Program-made: the position numbers and the translations under genes
Shown here: piece after piece, positions 10,620 to 22,938 of the stretch
Layout: each line of letters begins with the position of its first letter
Position numbering within the stretch: the first letter of the stretch is position 1
Assembly (NCBI GenBank): GCA_020736575.1
Contig: JAGPYM010000004.1
Span: 1,116,001 to 1,180,000 of the forward strand
Direction: 5' to 3'
Length of the DNA stretch: 64,000 nucleotides
Source of the DNA: Thelonectria olida
Lineage: Eukaryota > Ascomycota > Sordariomycetes > Hypocreales > Nectriaceae
The notes under the pieces: model-generated
Databases searched by the model: none
What the model saw: the letters and a program-made list of their open reading frames with translations, nothing else
Told to the model about the DNA's origin: nothing

Positions 10620-13600
10620 ATGGACACGGCCGTACCGAGCAGCGACCATGAGTCTCTCCCTTCGACCGTACCTGTTGGACAAGCTTCCATGATGGCCCGA
10701 GACCCAACTCCCGAGACCCCTAAGATGGCGCACGACTCCTTGGTTACCGTTCGGCTCTCCGAACCTGAATCTCTTGTCCTCGATTCACCTCCGGCCAGTC
10801 CTGTCGACGACACGGCCCAATCGACGCCGACAAAGAACCCCGGCCACGATAGTGTTGCTGTCGACGACGTCAAGAGCGACGTGAGCATCGACGTCAGCAG
10901 TCACGACGAGGAACTTGACGACAAGAGGAGCATCAAGACCGACGACAACAGGGCCAGCGTTGATGCTGGCAAATTGGTGGTGGACACTTCGGGCACGAGA
11001 GAGGCAGCAAGTACGGAGATTCCCCGTGAGTCAACAGTGACTATGCCACCCCCTATACTCAGTGCCCGAACTCTGCAGGAGGAGCTGTTTGAAGATGGAC
11101 ATGCCTCAGACGACCAAGAAGAAGTGAATTGGGAGCAACTCGAAAGGACCGAGGACGAACAAACCAAGGATGAAGAGACAGATAATGTGCGTCCCCATGC
11201 CCCTCGATGACATGGCCAATTTACTGACAAGACCAGTCGACGGCCCTCTTGTTGGCACGACTTGAACAGGAAAATGCGAAGCTGGCTACGAACCCGAAAA
11301 GCGTCAAAGTCCAAGGCGTCGACCGTGCCACTGTGGGACGCAGCGCTGTTAGCAAACCTCGCCCACCCTCGATGGCACAGCTTCGACAGATGGTTCAGGG
11401 TCCTACACCCCCAGCCCTACGATACTCGATGCTCCCCCCTCCGCCGATGACAGATCTCGAATTCTACGCCGCCCTCGTCAAGGACTACCAACAAACCGCT
11501 GCTCGGCTTCCGACACTGCTATCAAACAAAATCCGGAAGGGCATACCACCACCCCTCCGAGGCGTGGTCTGGCAAAGCATGTCTGGTGCCCGAGACTCTG
11601 GACTAGAGGAGCAATATGAACGATTATGCGGCGAGACAAGTCCCTACGAGGTAATCATTGGCAAGGACTTGGGAAGAAGCTTTCCTGGCGTGGACATGTT
11701 TCGAGACCCAGAAGGAGACGGCCAGCGGATGCTGGGCCGCGTCCTCAAGTGCTTCAGTCTGTACGACACCAAGATTGGCTATTGTCAGGGGCTGGCCTTT
11801 CTGGTCGGCCCACTGCTGATGCACATGCCTGACAAGCAAGCTTTTTGTGTTCTGGTCCGGTAAGTGTTGAAGTGCGACCCTTTGCCGAATGTGTCAGAAT
11901 GTGGCGTGCTGATTAGAAACCTATGCTGTTAGTCTAATGGAGCGATATGACTTGCGGGCGTGCTTCCTCCCGGACTTGTCTGGGCTCCATGTGCGCATTT
12001 ACCAATTCCGAGAGCTGCTGCGACAGAGTTTGCCGGTATTATCGAACCACCTCGAAGAGCTCCAGGTCGACCCTGCATATGTCTCGCAGTGGTTTCTCAG
12101 CTTCTTTGCGGTGACATGTCCCTTGCCAATGCTGTTTCGCATCTACGATGTTATCTTTGCCGAGGGCGCATCAGAAACGCTCATGCGAGTGGCGCTATCC
12201 CTGATGCGGAAGAACGAGTCGCGGCTATTGGCTTGTCCTGAAATAGAGGACGTGATGACCCTCCTGCTTTCACGTGGACTGTGGGATTGTTACCATTACA
12301 ACGCCGACGAATTTGTTCAAGACTTTGCGGGACTCTCTGGTGTTGTTACCAGAGAGAGCATGCAACAGCTCGAACAGAGCTACAAGGACATCAAAGCCGG
12401 AGCCGGAGCCACGAGTCCAGTGAGGGGGTCGGAAATTACGACTGCTGCCAGCCGCTTTTTAGGTCGTATCTGGGCCTCATCTACCACCAGTCTGTCGCCA
12501 AAGTCGGCCAACGGCAATCTCAGCCCGGGGAACAGCGCGCCGTCTCGGCCATTGAGCATGCTGCGCCGCACCACATCCAAGCAGAGCCTCGCTTCGACTT
12601 TGAACTCGATGGAAGCCAGCTCGTCCAGCGTCACCAGCTCCGCGTCGACCGATGCGACAGGCTTGACGCGCGACTCATCCAACACTGACGACGGGGCATT
12701 GACTCGTGAGCCAACTCCCGTTGGAACCAAGTCAATGACTTCTCAAAAGAACAGCGACGAGCGACACCTGCACAGTCAGATTGAGGATCTATTAACCGCA
12801 CTGAGCGAATTACAGCGCAACCACGCCCTTTTATCGAACCAGCTTCAGCGTGAGCAGGAAGAGCGACAAGAGGACCGTAAGACTGTCCAGTCACTTCTTG
12901 ATGGACTACGACAAAAAGCGACTCGAGAATCTGCGTCGACAGAATCGAGTAACCCAGAGGTTAGGATTTCAACAGCAGATGATGGAGAAGCGCCCGAAGA
13001 CAAGGATATCGACAGGAAATCTACACCAGCCGGCACTGCTGATGCGATTGAATCTCCGAAAGAGGAGAAGGATGAGGACAAGACGGATGCCCCGTTGGGT
13101 GAAAACCCCTCGACGGAGGATTTATCCAGGCTCCTAGACTCGGTCGAGCGTCGGTTCCGGATCGATGAGGACCAGCGACGGTCGTCAATGCTGCAGACCA
13201 AAGTGCAGCTGCGCGAGGAATTAGGTCATGTGAAGGATCAGCTGGCCGGTGCACTGTCTCAGTCACAAGAGTACAGCCGCCAGATCCACGACCTCAACCA
13301 AGAGTTGGTGACAGTCAAGGAACAGCTTCGGGAGAGTCACTCGCATGTTAGGGCCCTTCACCAGGACAAACAGAGGCTGGAAAAACAGATGCACAGCCTG
13401 AGGTCGAGAGTGTCATCCAGTTCGGTGAACGAGCCCACAAGGGAACCAGACCCTGAGTGGAACAAGGTGGGCGGGGGCCTGAGAGAATTCAAGCTGGGAC
13501 GAAGCAAATCGACGCCGTCGCAACCCAACAGCAGTTCCGTTCCCGGTGGCAACAACTTCAACAAGAGGATTTCGTCCCTGCCTCGCGCCCGCGAAGAGGT

Positions 13601-13940
13601 GCCAGTGGTGACCACCACACCGGCGCCGACGCCGAGCGAGAATGAAGCGTTGCTTTTGGAACTTGCCCAGGCCAAGACATCCGAGGCCATGGCCAAACAA
13701 GAAGCAGAGGAGGCAAAGCAGAAGTTGGAGAATTTGCGCAAACTCCACGGTCTATCACATCATGAGGTGTCGCACGCATCAAAACCGTCGCAATCGGGAG
13801 GGACGGGTGTGTTTGGGTTCATGACGGGTCATGGCATGGGCCATGGAACGTCACCTTCGGCTGAGACGCCAACAAAACCTGCTCCAACATCTTCGGGATC
13901 ACCTTCGTCTGGAGGTGGGTTCTGGGGCTGGCGGAGGTGA
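10620..13940 (+). CDS. GYP5: TBC-domain Rab GTPase-activating protein, GYP5-like
   Basis: Three exons, 10620-11186, 11237-11859 and 11933-13940, give 1065 residues. The N-terminal 260 residues are acidic and low in complexity. The TBC domain spans roughly residues 290-510. Its arginine finger lies in IIGKDLGR (Arg about 336, the IxxDxxR motif) and its glutamine finger in GYCQG (Gln about 373), so it should be catalytically competent. Downstream are a Ser/Thr-rich stretch and long coiled coils (about residues 710-760 and 840-930), ending in a Gly/Ser-rich tail with a terminal FWGWRR. Yeast Gyp5 acts on Ypt1/Sec4 at the Golgi and at sites of polarised exocytosis; the same role here is inferred from the domain order (TBC followed by coiled coil). 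The start ATG follows an in-frame leader full of stops. Confidence 0.92.
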
Positions 13941-16900
13941 ACAGGAACAGACAGGTCGGAACATTTGCTTACCACGAGCCTAACGAATGAGTGGCGTCAT
14001 GATGGACACGCGACACTATGGAGACTTCTTTCCTTTTCTTTTCTTGCTATCTTCGCATGCTTCGCTGTACATATTGAGCATGGAGCACTAGACGTGGTTG
14101 AGCGCATTGTGTTGGGACAAACAAGCATGGCGGATAGATTAGACTTCTTATTGCATCTGCATGGTTGGGCAAGCAAGCGGTGATGCAAACACTCAGCCCA
14201 CACACTTTTGATGGTGTTTTACCCCTCGATTTTTTTCTCATCTTATCGTATCTTTATTACGGCGTTTGTTTACTTTAGCAAGGGAGTTCCGGAAGAGCCT
14301 TTCAACTCTGCGTCAAAAGGGCAGAGCTTCCATTAGGGCAAGAGGCGGAATTAGAAGCGCCCAGCCTATAATCAACGAATACAGTACTTCTCCAATCAAT
14401 GAATGGCATTTAGAAGCGTACATGTGGCTGCTTATGGGTGATCTGGATGATGCATGAGCGTTGGGACGGACGGGATTGAAGGACATGAATGGATGGCATG
14501 GAGCCAATGGAGAGAGCCACGGCGAGATCAGCTGCAAGCGGAAGAGAGGGTTGGAACAGTGGTACGGCTCGGATGTAGTCTATAGTCTAGACGATTGTCT
14601 TGACGACTAGGACGGCTTCCATTGATTGCCCCCGCACCATGGCGGCAGTTCCCGTTCGGACGGGAGCGGAAGTGAGGGAGAGACTCCAACGATGGTCTCC
14701 AAGAGCAGCTAGACTCGGATGCTGGCTCTGGGCTGCATTCCTTGATCGTGTGATACAACAGGTTGTATCTGGTTTCTATGGAGAGTGACATTTCAAGCTG
14801 AGGAGAGGTACTCGCACATAGCCGAACCACTGCCCCCGCGACAGTAGCTGAGGAGATGCTAACTACCCATCTAACTAGGTCGACCGAACTAACTAGTTGG
14901 TAGACCGGTAGATCTGGTCGCTGGAGATAGAAGGCAAAGTCACGTCATCACCACGATCATGATGTAGGTGGGTATCCACCTTGAATGGATGTGTGCGAAT
15001 ACCTCCATAACACGGTTACACAGCTCCAAATCGGCAAGGTGTTAAGTACTGTACTGTCAGACGCCAACCTCGCAGGGCTGGAGCATATGAATAATGAGCG
15101 TGGCTGAAAGTTATTGCTGGACGGACCTCGTCTCGTGGTGTCCTGTCCGTGTTTGCGCGTCCAGCCATCCAAGTTCTGCCATGGCATGCATGCATGAATA
15201 CACCATGACCACCCAGGTCAGCAAGTCAGGTACGGGGGCTGCAAGAGAGAGGCAGGGAAAGGGTCGCCGTTTGCGGAGCGCACACGCGACATTCCGTGGT
15301 TGAAGAATTGCTGAGAAATCAAAAGCACGGCGTCGAACAAAGGAGCGTATTTGGATTTCCGTAGTACAGATATATCTGTTAGCATTGTCGCATTGTAATC
15401 TCTCGAGGTGGAGAGGATGGATGCTTCTGATATGTGATGGTTGATAAGTAAGATAGTTGCCTGGTGTACGAGGAGTGCAAAGTATGTGTTTCGCAAGGCT
15501 CTCTCTCTTTGTTGACGTTGACCCAATGCAGCCAATCCCAGACGGCCAAATAGAAATTAAAGCTTCTCCTTTGTCTTCTTCTGCTGCTTCCTTCCTCTGC
15601 TCGTGTGAGCCGTTGTTTGTCTGGCCGTTTTTTCCCTTCTCTCTTTTTTGCACCCCGGTCCCGCCCTTTATTTAGCGTGATTATCACATGCATGGATGGG
15701 ACGGGATCCGCTTTCGAAAATGACCAGACAGATCATCTCACGTCAAAGCATCATTCATTTGGCTTGCAGGGTTTTTTCCTCTTTTTTTTCTTTGCTTGTT
15801 GTGTTTTCTTCTCCTCTTGGAGACGATGATGCTAGTGGAGGAATAGTCGATTGCTTTTCTTTTTGCGAGAGACAAAGAGGGTGCTGCCATGGCAAGGAAA
15901 AAGGAAAGACTTTTGAGTTCTTATCTAACGTGAGAAGTAGTTCGCAGATCTTTGGTTGCTTTGTGCGCTTGTGAGGCGTCTTGGTAGACAACTACCGTTC
16001 TTCTTACAAAGATAACATCTGTCTGTCTAATAAGCTGGCTTGGTGCACTTCTCTCGCCCCGTCGGAAATGGAAATGCCTTGGTTTCAGCATCCATGATGG
16101 ATCGGGTCGGCCGGAGCACGCAGAAACAGCAAAGAGGGTGTCGAGGGACTTGGCGTGGACCCAGCCTGCGCCAGGAATCATGGCGTCGTGGCAAGTACAG
16201 CTCAAGTACACCCAGTGCGTCATCAACCTGTCCGATGATACGTCCACCGTCGGGGGAGGGAAGGGGGGGTAGCTTCGTTAGCTGGAGGTTCCAGGCGCTG
16301 AAGCAGCGGCGCGGCGCGTTGGAGGTTGGGGGTTGGAACGGCCAGGCGGTCCAAGCTCCACTGAAGCTGTTATTATTAGTGCACATTTCAGTGGTTGTCG
16401 TGGTCACTATCGGCTCCAGGTACCTGAGCTCTTCCATCATTTCGTGTGTGCCTGGGTCCTGGATGAGGTGTGTAGGCGTCACTTTTTTCTCTTCCTTCCC
16501 AGCTGGAGCTTGTCTAACAAATCTGTCCTTCTTCTTTGTCTCTGTCGTCATTCGTCACCCACCACACATCACGCTTCCATACTCTCTTTTCTTCTCTCCT
16601 ACTCTTCCACTTCGCCTCGAACACATCAAACCTCCTCCCATTCCATCATCAAATCATCGCGGGCTCGTGCCTCCCCCCATCCAGCCAACCACCTGCTTGC
16701 TCCAAGGTACCTTACCTTAATCCAACTGCAAGGTACGTACACATGCAATTTTCCTGCATTGTCCCCTCCCTGGCTCGCTTGCTCTCTCTTCCAACCCCTT
16801 ATCGGAAGACACGAATGCGTTGCGCTGTGAACCACGACCACGACCGACCACCAAAAGCCTCGGGCCACTTTTCACTCTCGCCGCCTTTCGCTTTCTCTTT

Positions 16901-17349
16901 CCCTCTTCACGAACATTTCCCCTGATTCTTCTCTCTCTTCTGCAGCTCTACACCTTCCATCACACCCTCTCGCCTCGCCCTCCTCTCTCTCTCTCTCCCA
17001 AACGGCCCATCCCGTCGCAGCGGCCATAAACTCTCCTGTGGGGTGCGTCTTGCATAGCTTTGCTGCGCTGTCTTGTCACCTTTTTTTCTCCGGGACAATT
17101 CGGACTTCGGCGGATTTCTCTTGCTAACAATAGCTGTTGCATAGTCTCACAACGCACTCACGATCGACTTCGTCTCTCCATAGACCGACCGACTGACTCT
17201 GTACCTTCAGAATTCGCCGCTGTCTATTCCTTCCTCCCCAAACGGTACGTGACTGACCAGCGACCTCTCGCCAATCCCGACCCTTGATCGACCGTCCTTC
17301 GTTGCTAACACCGATTCTTCTGCTCTCTTCAGGCCCCGTTGCCATCACA
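13941..17349. other. Long intergenic region with reticulon promoter and CT-rich leader
   Basis: No gene is supported across 3.4 kb. From about 16480 to 17340 the plus strand is strongly pyrimidine-rich (long CT runs), as is common in leaders of highly expressed fungal genes; an intron lies in this leader. AGGTAC/GGTACC motifs recur near 16706-16740. The open frames of up to 226 codons are low-complexity Ser/Leu/Pro readings of CT-rich DNA or their Arg/Glu/Gly antisense, and were rejected. Confidence 0.45.
17245..17332 (+). other. Probable 5' UTR intron of the reticulon gene
   Basis: A good GTACGT donor at 17245, a GCTAAC branch-like site near 17304 and a pyrimidine-rich CTCTCTTCAG acceptor at 17332 define an 88-nt intron. 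It ends 17 nt before the start codon at 17350. Confidence 0.55.
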
Positions 17350-18517
17350 ATGGACGCTCAGACTACCCACGAGCTCAACAACCTGGCTGCGGCTCGCCGT
17401 ACGCCTTCGAGACCTGCTGCCACCGGCCAGCCTCTCACCCACTACCACTCCTTCTTCTCTGAGCTTTTGTCATGGAACAACCCCCGTAAGTAGATGACCC
17501 TCAGCCCATTTCGCCCAATGCTTCATGATGTTTGCAAACCCAAGTATTTGCTACTTCAGAGCCTGCTCAAACAGGCCATGAGACCAATAATCACCTTTGC
17601 CCTGACCTTCAATCCTTCCTGTCCATTTATCTACTGGAATCATCTCCCTTGGCTCGTCCTGGATTGTGTGCTAACTTGGATGGCCCGTTAGGCGCTTCTG
17701 GCATTGCTTACTTGACTGTCGTCTCCCTGATCCTCGTGGCTAGATTCCTAGACGTTCTGCGATGGGGCTTCAAGGTCTCGTGGATGATTCTTGGTGTCAC
17801 CATTCTCGCCGAGATCGTTGGCAAGGTTGTCCTGAACAATGGTCTTGCTACCCAGATCCGCCCACGACGCTACTACACTGTGCCTCGTGATACTCTTGAC
17901 ACCCTTATTGGCGATGTCCACGAGTTGATCAACTTCTTTGTTATTGAGGCCCAGCGCATTATCTTCGCCGAGAACATCCCTGCGTCCATTGCTGTATGTT
18001 GCTTCATGAGTAGCCACCCGAAGCTGTCGCAAAGCTAACCTATCTGTAGGCTTTTGTTTCCGCTTTCATTTCCTACTACCTCGTCAAGCTTGTCCCCTAC
18101 TGGGGTCTTGCCATCATCAGCACCACCGTCATCTTCTTTGTGCCCCTCATTTACACCAGCAACCAGGAGCTGATTGACGAGCAAATCCATAACATCAGTG
18201 AACTCGTCGACGCCCAGACCTCCCAGGTCAAGGATGTTGCGTCGAAGCAGCTTGGCCAGGTCTCTGCCCTTGGCAAGCAGTATGCTGGTGACTACACCGA
18301 GAAGGTCCAGGACCTACTCCGCGGCAAGACCCCCTCTCGACAGGTTATTGTCCGTCCCGAGGCCCCCGCGGCCAAGGAGCCCGAGTTCCCCAGCCCTCCT
18401 ACCGATGATCTCATCAATGTCGAGCAGCCCGAGAAGGTGGAGTTCCCCGAGGTTCCCAAGGAGGAGCCCAACCACGCCTCTGAGAAGGAGCCCGTCCCTG
18501 TTCTCCCCGTTGCCTAA
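17350..18517 (+). CDS. RTN1: Reticulon-like ER membrane-shaping protein
   Basis: Three exons, 17350-17485, 17692-17993 and 18050-18517, give 301 residues. The reticulon homology domain begins near residue 40 (Leu-Leu-Ser-Trp-Asn-Asn-Pro). Two long hydrophobic hairpins (about residues 46-90 and 145-180) flank a hydrophilic loop. Reticulons insert as wedges and bend the ER membrane into tubules. The C-terminal 120 residues are charged, with an amphipathic segment, then Pro/Glu-rich, without known motifs. Intron 1 (206 nt) is much longer than the other introns in the window. Splice phases agree at both joins. Confidence 0.9.
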
Positions 18518-19366
18518 ACGACCGATACGATGCGATCTCCACGTGTATACGACTTGAGAAAGGGCATAGCTGGCCTAGGCAATGACATGTTTTACGGCAT
18601 TTTCGGGGCGCGTGTCTTTCTTTAATCGAGGGCAGAGGGACTTGTCAAATTGGAATTCGGCGCGAATTGGTTTTTCGGAGCATTTCCCTGACCTTGCAAT
18701 GCGACAATGACTCGAGTTAGTTGCCATGAGGACGAAAAAGTTTTGACGGGGAGGAAACGATATGATGATGCTGTTCACCTAGGAGAAGTTTTCAACTGCT
18801 CGCCTTTCGCGGCCCAATGACTGTGGTGGTGGGGGATGAATGGAGCTTCATGCTAAATGAGGAACGGAGTGCGAGGACCCTTTTTTACCTTTTAATTGCT
18901 GGTATCCATTATACGGATGGATGCGCGTTTGGCTTGAAGCTCGTTGTTTTTACTGCCTTGGTTCTTCTGGAGGCTTGGTGTTGACGGAATCTGTACATTG
19001 TGTGGGCTTTGCTGGGGCTTGAGGCTGTTTTTTTTCAGCTCCCTTAGTTGAGATTGCACAATTACAACTTGTATTTTCTTACACTGAAATCATTGCCGCG
19101 TCCTTCTTCAATGATGTGATATCTAATTCAAGCCGATCTTGTGAGATGAGTTGCCGATCCTGGGATGGGCCATGACTGGCGTCCAGCCATTCACTTACAC
19201 GGCACCACTAGGGTATTGATACATCAGACTATAGAGACTTGGAGAATATGTTTGGATCTTTTATCTTCATTAACGCCAGTGGAACAAGGTATACACAATC
19301 CAACTTTTATCTGTACCATCCCGGTCAATCCATCTGCATGCCCAACTATCTGCACCGTGATTGAGT
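18518..19366. other. Convergent 3' intergenic region (RTN1 / BMS1)
   Basis: About 850 bp lie between two stop codons on opposite strands. The sequence is T-rich in places (for example 19028-19036) and holds the 3' UTRs. No gene was seen. Confidence 0.5.
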
Positions 19367-22300
19367 CTACTTGCGTCGCTTGCCACCGCCACCATCGTCG
19401 CCAGCACTGCGCTTGCGGCCGTTCTTGCGCCAGAACTCCTTGGTGTCGCGCTTCTCGCGGGCCTCCTTCTTCTCCTCGTTGTCGGCGAGCTTCTTGCGGT
19501 ATGCGGCGCGGTTCTCCTCCTTCTTGACGCGGCGCTTGGCGGCGGCGTCGTTGCGCACCGTGAGCAGCTGCTGCATTAGGTTGCGGGCCTTCTTCTCCTC
19601 GGAGCCGGGGGCGATGACGACGGCGCGCTTCTGCATGTACGTCTGCTTCTTCTGCTTCTTGGTCTGGATGATCTGGGAGCGGAAGGGGAGCTTGGCGGCG
19701 AGGGCGCGGGGGACGCGGAGGGGGTTGAAGTGGCGCGTCTCGCGCTCGATCTTGCGGTACTGGCTGTTCTTGAGCTGCGGGGTGGCGATGCCCTGGTCGC
19801 GGCGGACCTCGCCGGTGAGGCGCATGGGCTGCCAGCCGATGAGGTTTGTGACGGGGTTGTAGAAGCGGTGGGGCTTGATGGGATACCAGGCGCGGAGGAA
19901 GACGATGTCGCTGAGGAGGATCTTGTCTTCAAAGGTGGCGCGGAAGTGGCCTTCGGGCTTGGACAGGGCGCGCTTGATCTGGCCGCGGATGCCGGAGACG
20001 GTCTTGATGGAGGCGCCCTCGAACTTGGCAATCTCGAGGGACGAGTTGAACATGTCTTTGATAAAGGCCGTGTTCTTGTAGATCTTGGCCGGGGTGCCCG
20101 TCAGCTTGAGCTTCTTGACAATCTCGGTCGACTCGTCGACGCTGAGGATGGTTCCGGTGCCGGCGATGCGGAAGCCGGCATTGGAGGAGTTGAAGGAATT
20201 GAAGCAGACGAAGCCGGTGTTGGGAGCGATGAGAGGCCCGTAGATGGTTCCGAAGCAGTGCATGTGCTCGGGCGTGTACTTGAGCATGCGGTTTCTCGTG
20301 CGCGAGTCGGTGGTGCTGTAGATGGGGAGGGTCTGGAAGCGACGCCAGCCGAGCGAGAAGATGAGGGGGTCGTTGGTTTTGAGGATGCGCTTGTGCCAGC
20401 GGTGACGCTTGATGCGCACCTGGAGGAAGCCCATGCGATCTTCGGTCGGCGACAGGCCGCCAACGACGATGGGTAGACGGGAGTTGAACTTTGTGACGAA
20501 CTCAGCCGGCACGTTCTTGAGAACGACCTTGGCATATTTGCCGGCGCGATAACCCTCGACAGCTGAGCGTTGTCGCTCGTCCAGAGTCTCAAACTCTTCC
20601 TTGTTGATGTCCAGCTGCTTCTGGATCACCGCCTTTTGCGCCTCGTACCATTCGTCCTCGCCAAACTCGTGCACGTCGCCGCCGTCTCGTCGGGCGTTGG
20701 CCTTGTCGTTGAAGAAACCTTCTCGATCCTCCTCTTCGAATCGTTGCTTGAGTTCCTCTTTGCGCTTGGCGTTTTTCTCTCGTTCGTCTGCAATGTCGTC
20801 TTCCGTCTGTTGCGGAGCTTCCTTGGCTTTGTCTTCACTGTCGCCGCCATCCTCGGCTTCGAGATCCTCAAATTCACCATCTCCCTCGCTGTCCTCATCG
20901 CCTAGACCTTCGAAGTCCTCGTCCTCATCACCCTCCTCGTCGCCACCACCTCTGCCGAATGCAGAGGTGAATCTTCGGCGAAGGGCCTCAATGTTCTCCT
21001 GTTCTGCCCACTTTGCCGCAAGGTCCTCATAGTCGTACAGGGGTATCGTCCGATCCTCTGCGGCGTCTTCCTTCTCCAGTTTTGACTTTTTAAAGAACTC
21101 CTCATCGTCTGAGTCGTCCTCAATGTTCTCCTCCCTCGCCTCATCATCCTCGCCCCTCCATCGTTTTAGTGCGTCTTCGGGGCTCAAGGAAATGTCGTAC
21201 ATGAATCTCGCCAGATCACCAGTATGATAAGAACGCCTCTTGCCATGTAGTCTTCGGGCGTTTCCAGCCAGGTCGTCTTTCCACCTCATAGCAGCAGCCT
21301 CCTCATCGGAGTCGTACTCCTCCTCATCTTCCAAACCGTCGTCTCCAGACACGGAACCCAGATCTGAGTCGCTGTCGGCAAAGGCAATGTCCTCCTCATC
21401 GGCTTCCTTGTCGGCGTCTTTCCGGAACATCTTGCCAAGTTTACCCTCGTTGAACTCGACTTCGGCGTCAGAATCACCCTCATCGCTTCCACTGACGAAT
21501 CCTTCATCGTCGTCGTTCAGTTCTTCTACGTCGTCATCATCACGCGCGGCAAATCTTGCTTTGCGTTGCGTCTTTCTTCCAGTGTCCTCTTCTTCAGCGA
21601 CTTCCTTGATCTGCCCACCGCCCCTGAAAAGCTGCACACCGTCGTCTGTTTGGCCCAGGAGCTTTCGTTCAGCCTGAAGACCGACGATCATCTCTTCGCC
21701 TTCACCACGCTCGACCTCGTCGTCTTCGTCTTGGTTGAAGTTGAAGCCCTTCTCACGGGTAATCCAGATGGCATCGCCCTCGATTTTCAAGCCACTGCGA
21801 TCCGACATGGGTGCGTGCAGCTTCTTCTCCTTCTCGTCGAGCCTCCGCCGCCCTGTCTTTCCTGTAATCTTGGCCATTGCTTGCTCCATAGCCGGCGTCG
21901 GACACGGGTCTGGCAGGACCTCCATGTTTGCGACGGTAAAATCGCCCAGCCCAGGGACGTGAACCCGCTGGCCTTGTGACGCAAAATTTGTACCTCGTAG
22001 ATATCCTGACAGAACGACAGACCGATCGCATTTGGGATCCTCCTCGATTTTGGTGGGGTGGGTGATGTCTCGGAAGCTATCGATGATGCTGTAGGGGTGG
22101 GAGTTGCGCCAGACTAGCGGGCGAGGGTTCTTCATGACTGAGAGGAAGCGCGAAAGGTTGTGAATCTCGCGGTCGGGGTAGCGGCCATTCATGACACCGG
22201 AGAGATAAAACAGATGGGCGCCTTGGTACAGCTCGGTCCACAGTCTTCGCTTCAGTCGCTTCTTGGCGTCCTTGAGCGCCTGGGGTTTCCTGAACAAGTC

Positions 22301-22938
22301 GAGATGGGTCAGAATGCCAAAGACGTTGCCTGGCATACCTGTCGCAGCGAGAATATTGAGAAACTCCATCGTCTCCATTTCGAAGCCATAGTTTCCGTCG
22401 ATCATCAAGAGCACAATGTCAGCCACCTTGGCAATGTCCACCATGGCCTCGAGTTGGTTGGGGCATTCGACAAAGGTCAGCCGCTGCTTCTTGGAGGTGA
22501 CGACGGTGACGGGACCCTGAGGGTCGGAAATGGTCTCTTTGGCATATCGTCGGATGAGGGATTTCATAAGCGTCGTCTTGCCTACGCCGGGAGGGCCAAC
22601 GATTGTGACGAGGCGAGGAGGGGCCTCCTCTGGAAGCCGATCGACGAGGGGAACATGGAGTCGCTTTTCTCTGACCTAATTGCAGCCGTTAGTATCGGGA
22701 ATCCGAGAAGGGTGCGAGGGGGAGCCATCGTACATCTGAAGATCGCGCCGCTTGTCGATTCAGCTTTCCGGGGTTCGCAAAGGCAAAGGCCTTGGGATTG
22801 CGCTCTGTTTTGGGTCAGCATTGTCTTGTTTTGTGTCAAGACGTAAGAGTAAAGGTCGCAAGTCAACGCACCCCCGGTATGCTTCTTCTCCTTCCGGTCC
22901 TTGGACTTCCGGTGCGGCTTATGGGTTTGTTCCTCCAT
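19367..22938 (-). CDS. BMS1: Ribosome biogenesis GTPase BMS1
   Basis: Three exons, 22938-22872, 22804-22734 and 22675-19367, give 1148 residues, close to the usual length of about 1180. The N-terminus is basic (K/H/R-rich, nucleolar type) and leads to ERNPKAFAFANPGKLNRQAAR, then the G domain with P-loop GPPGVGKT at residues 73-80. A long acidic and basic central region (roughly residues 400-700) is followed by the conserved C-terminal block containing HMHCFGTIYGPLIAPNTGF and the WKP/IGW-type signature shared with Tsr1. Bms1 is an essential nucleolar GTPase of the SSU processome that works with Rcl1 in early 40S assembly and 18S rRNA processing. The second intron falls just before VREKRLHVP. 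The long open frame on the opposite strand is an antisense shadow of the acidic regions. Confidence 0.96.

Noticed and set aside
10901..11314. 137-codon minus-strand Ser-rich frame
   Set aside because: Antisense of the acidic N-terminus of GYP5; poly-Ser arises from GAC/GAG codons read backwards.
15111..15693. 180- and 104-codon minus-strand frames
   Set aside because: No motif, no splice context, and frame-overlapping alternatives equally long; composition unlike neighbouring genes.
16027..16720. 174- and 226-codon frames in the CT-rich region before the reticulon gene
   Set aside because: Low-complexity readings of promoter/leader DNA, no conserved motifs, and on opposite strands over the same bases.
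19730..20476. 248-codon plus-strand frame inside BMS1
   Set aside because: Antisense of the conserved BMS1 C-terminal coding region; Gly/Ala/Asp/Val-biased composition typical of an antisense frame.
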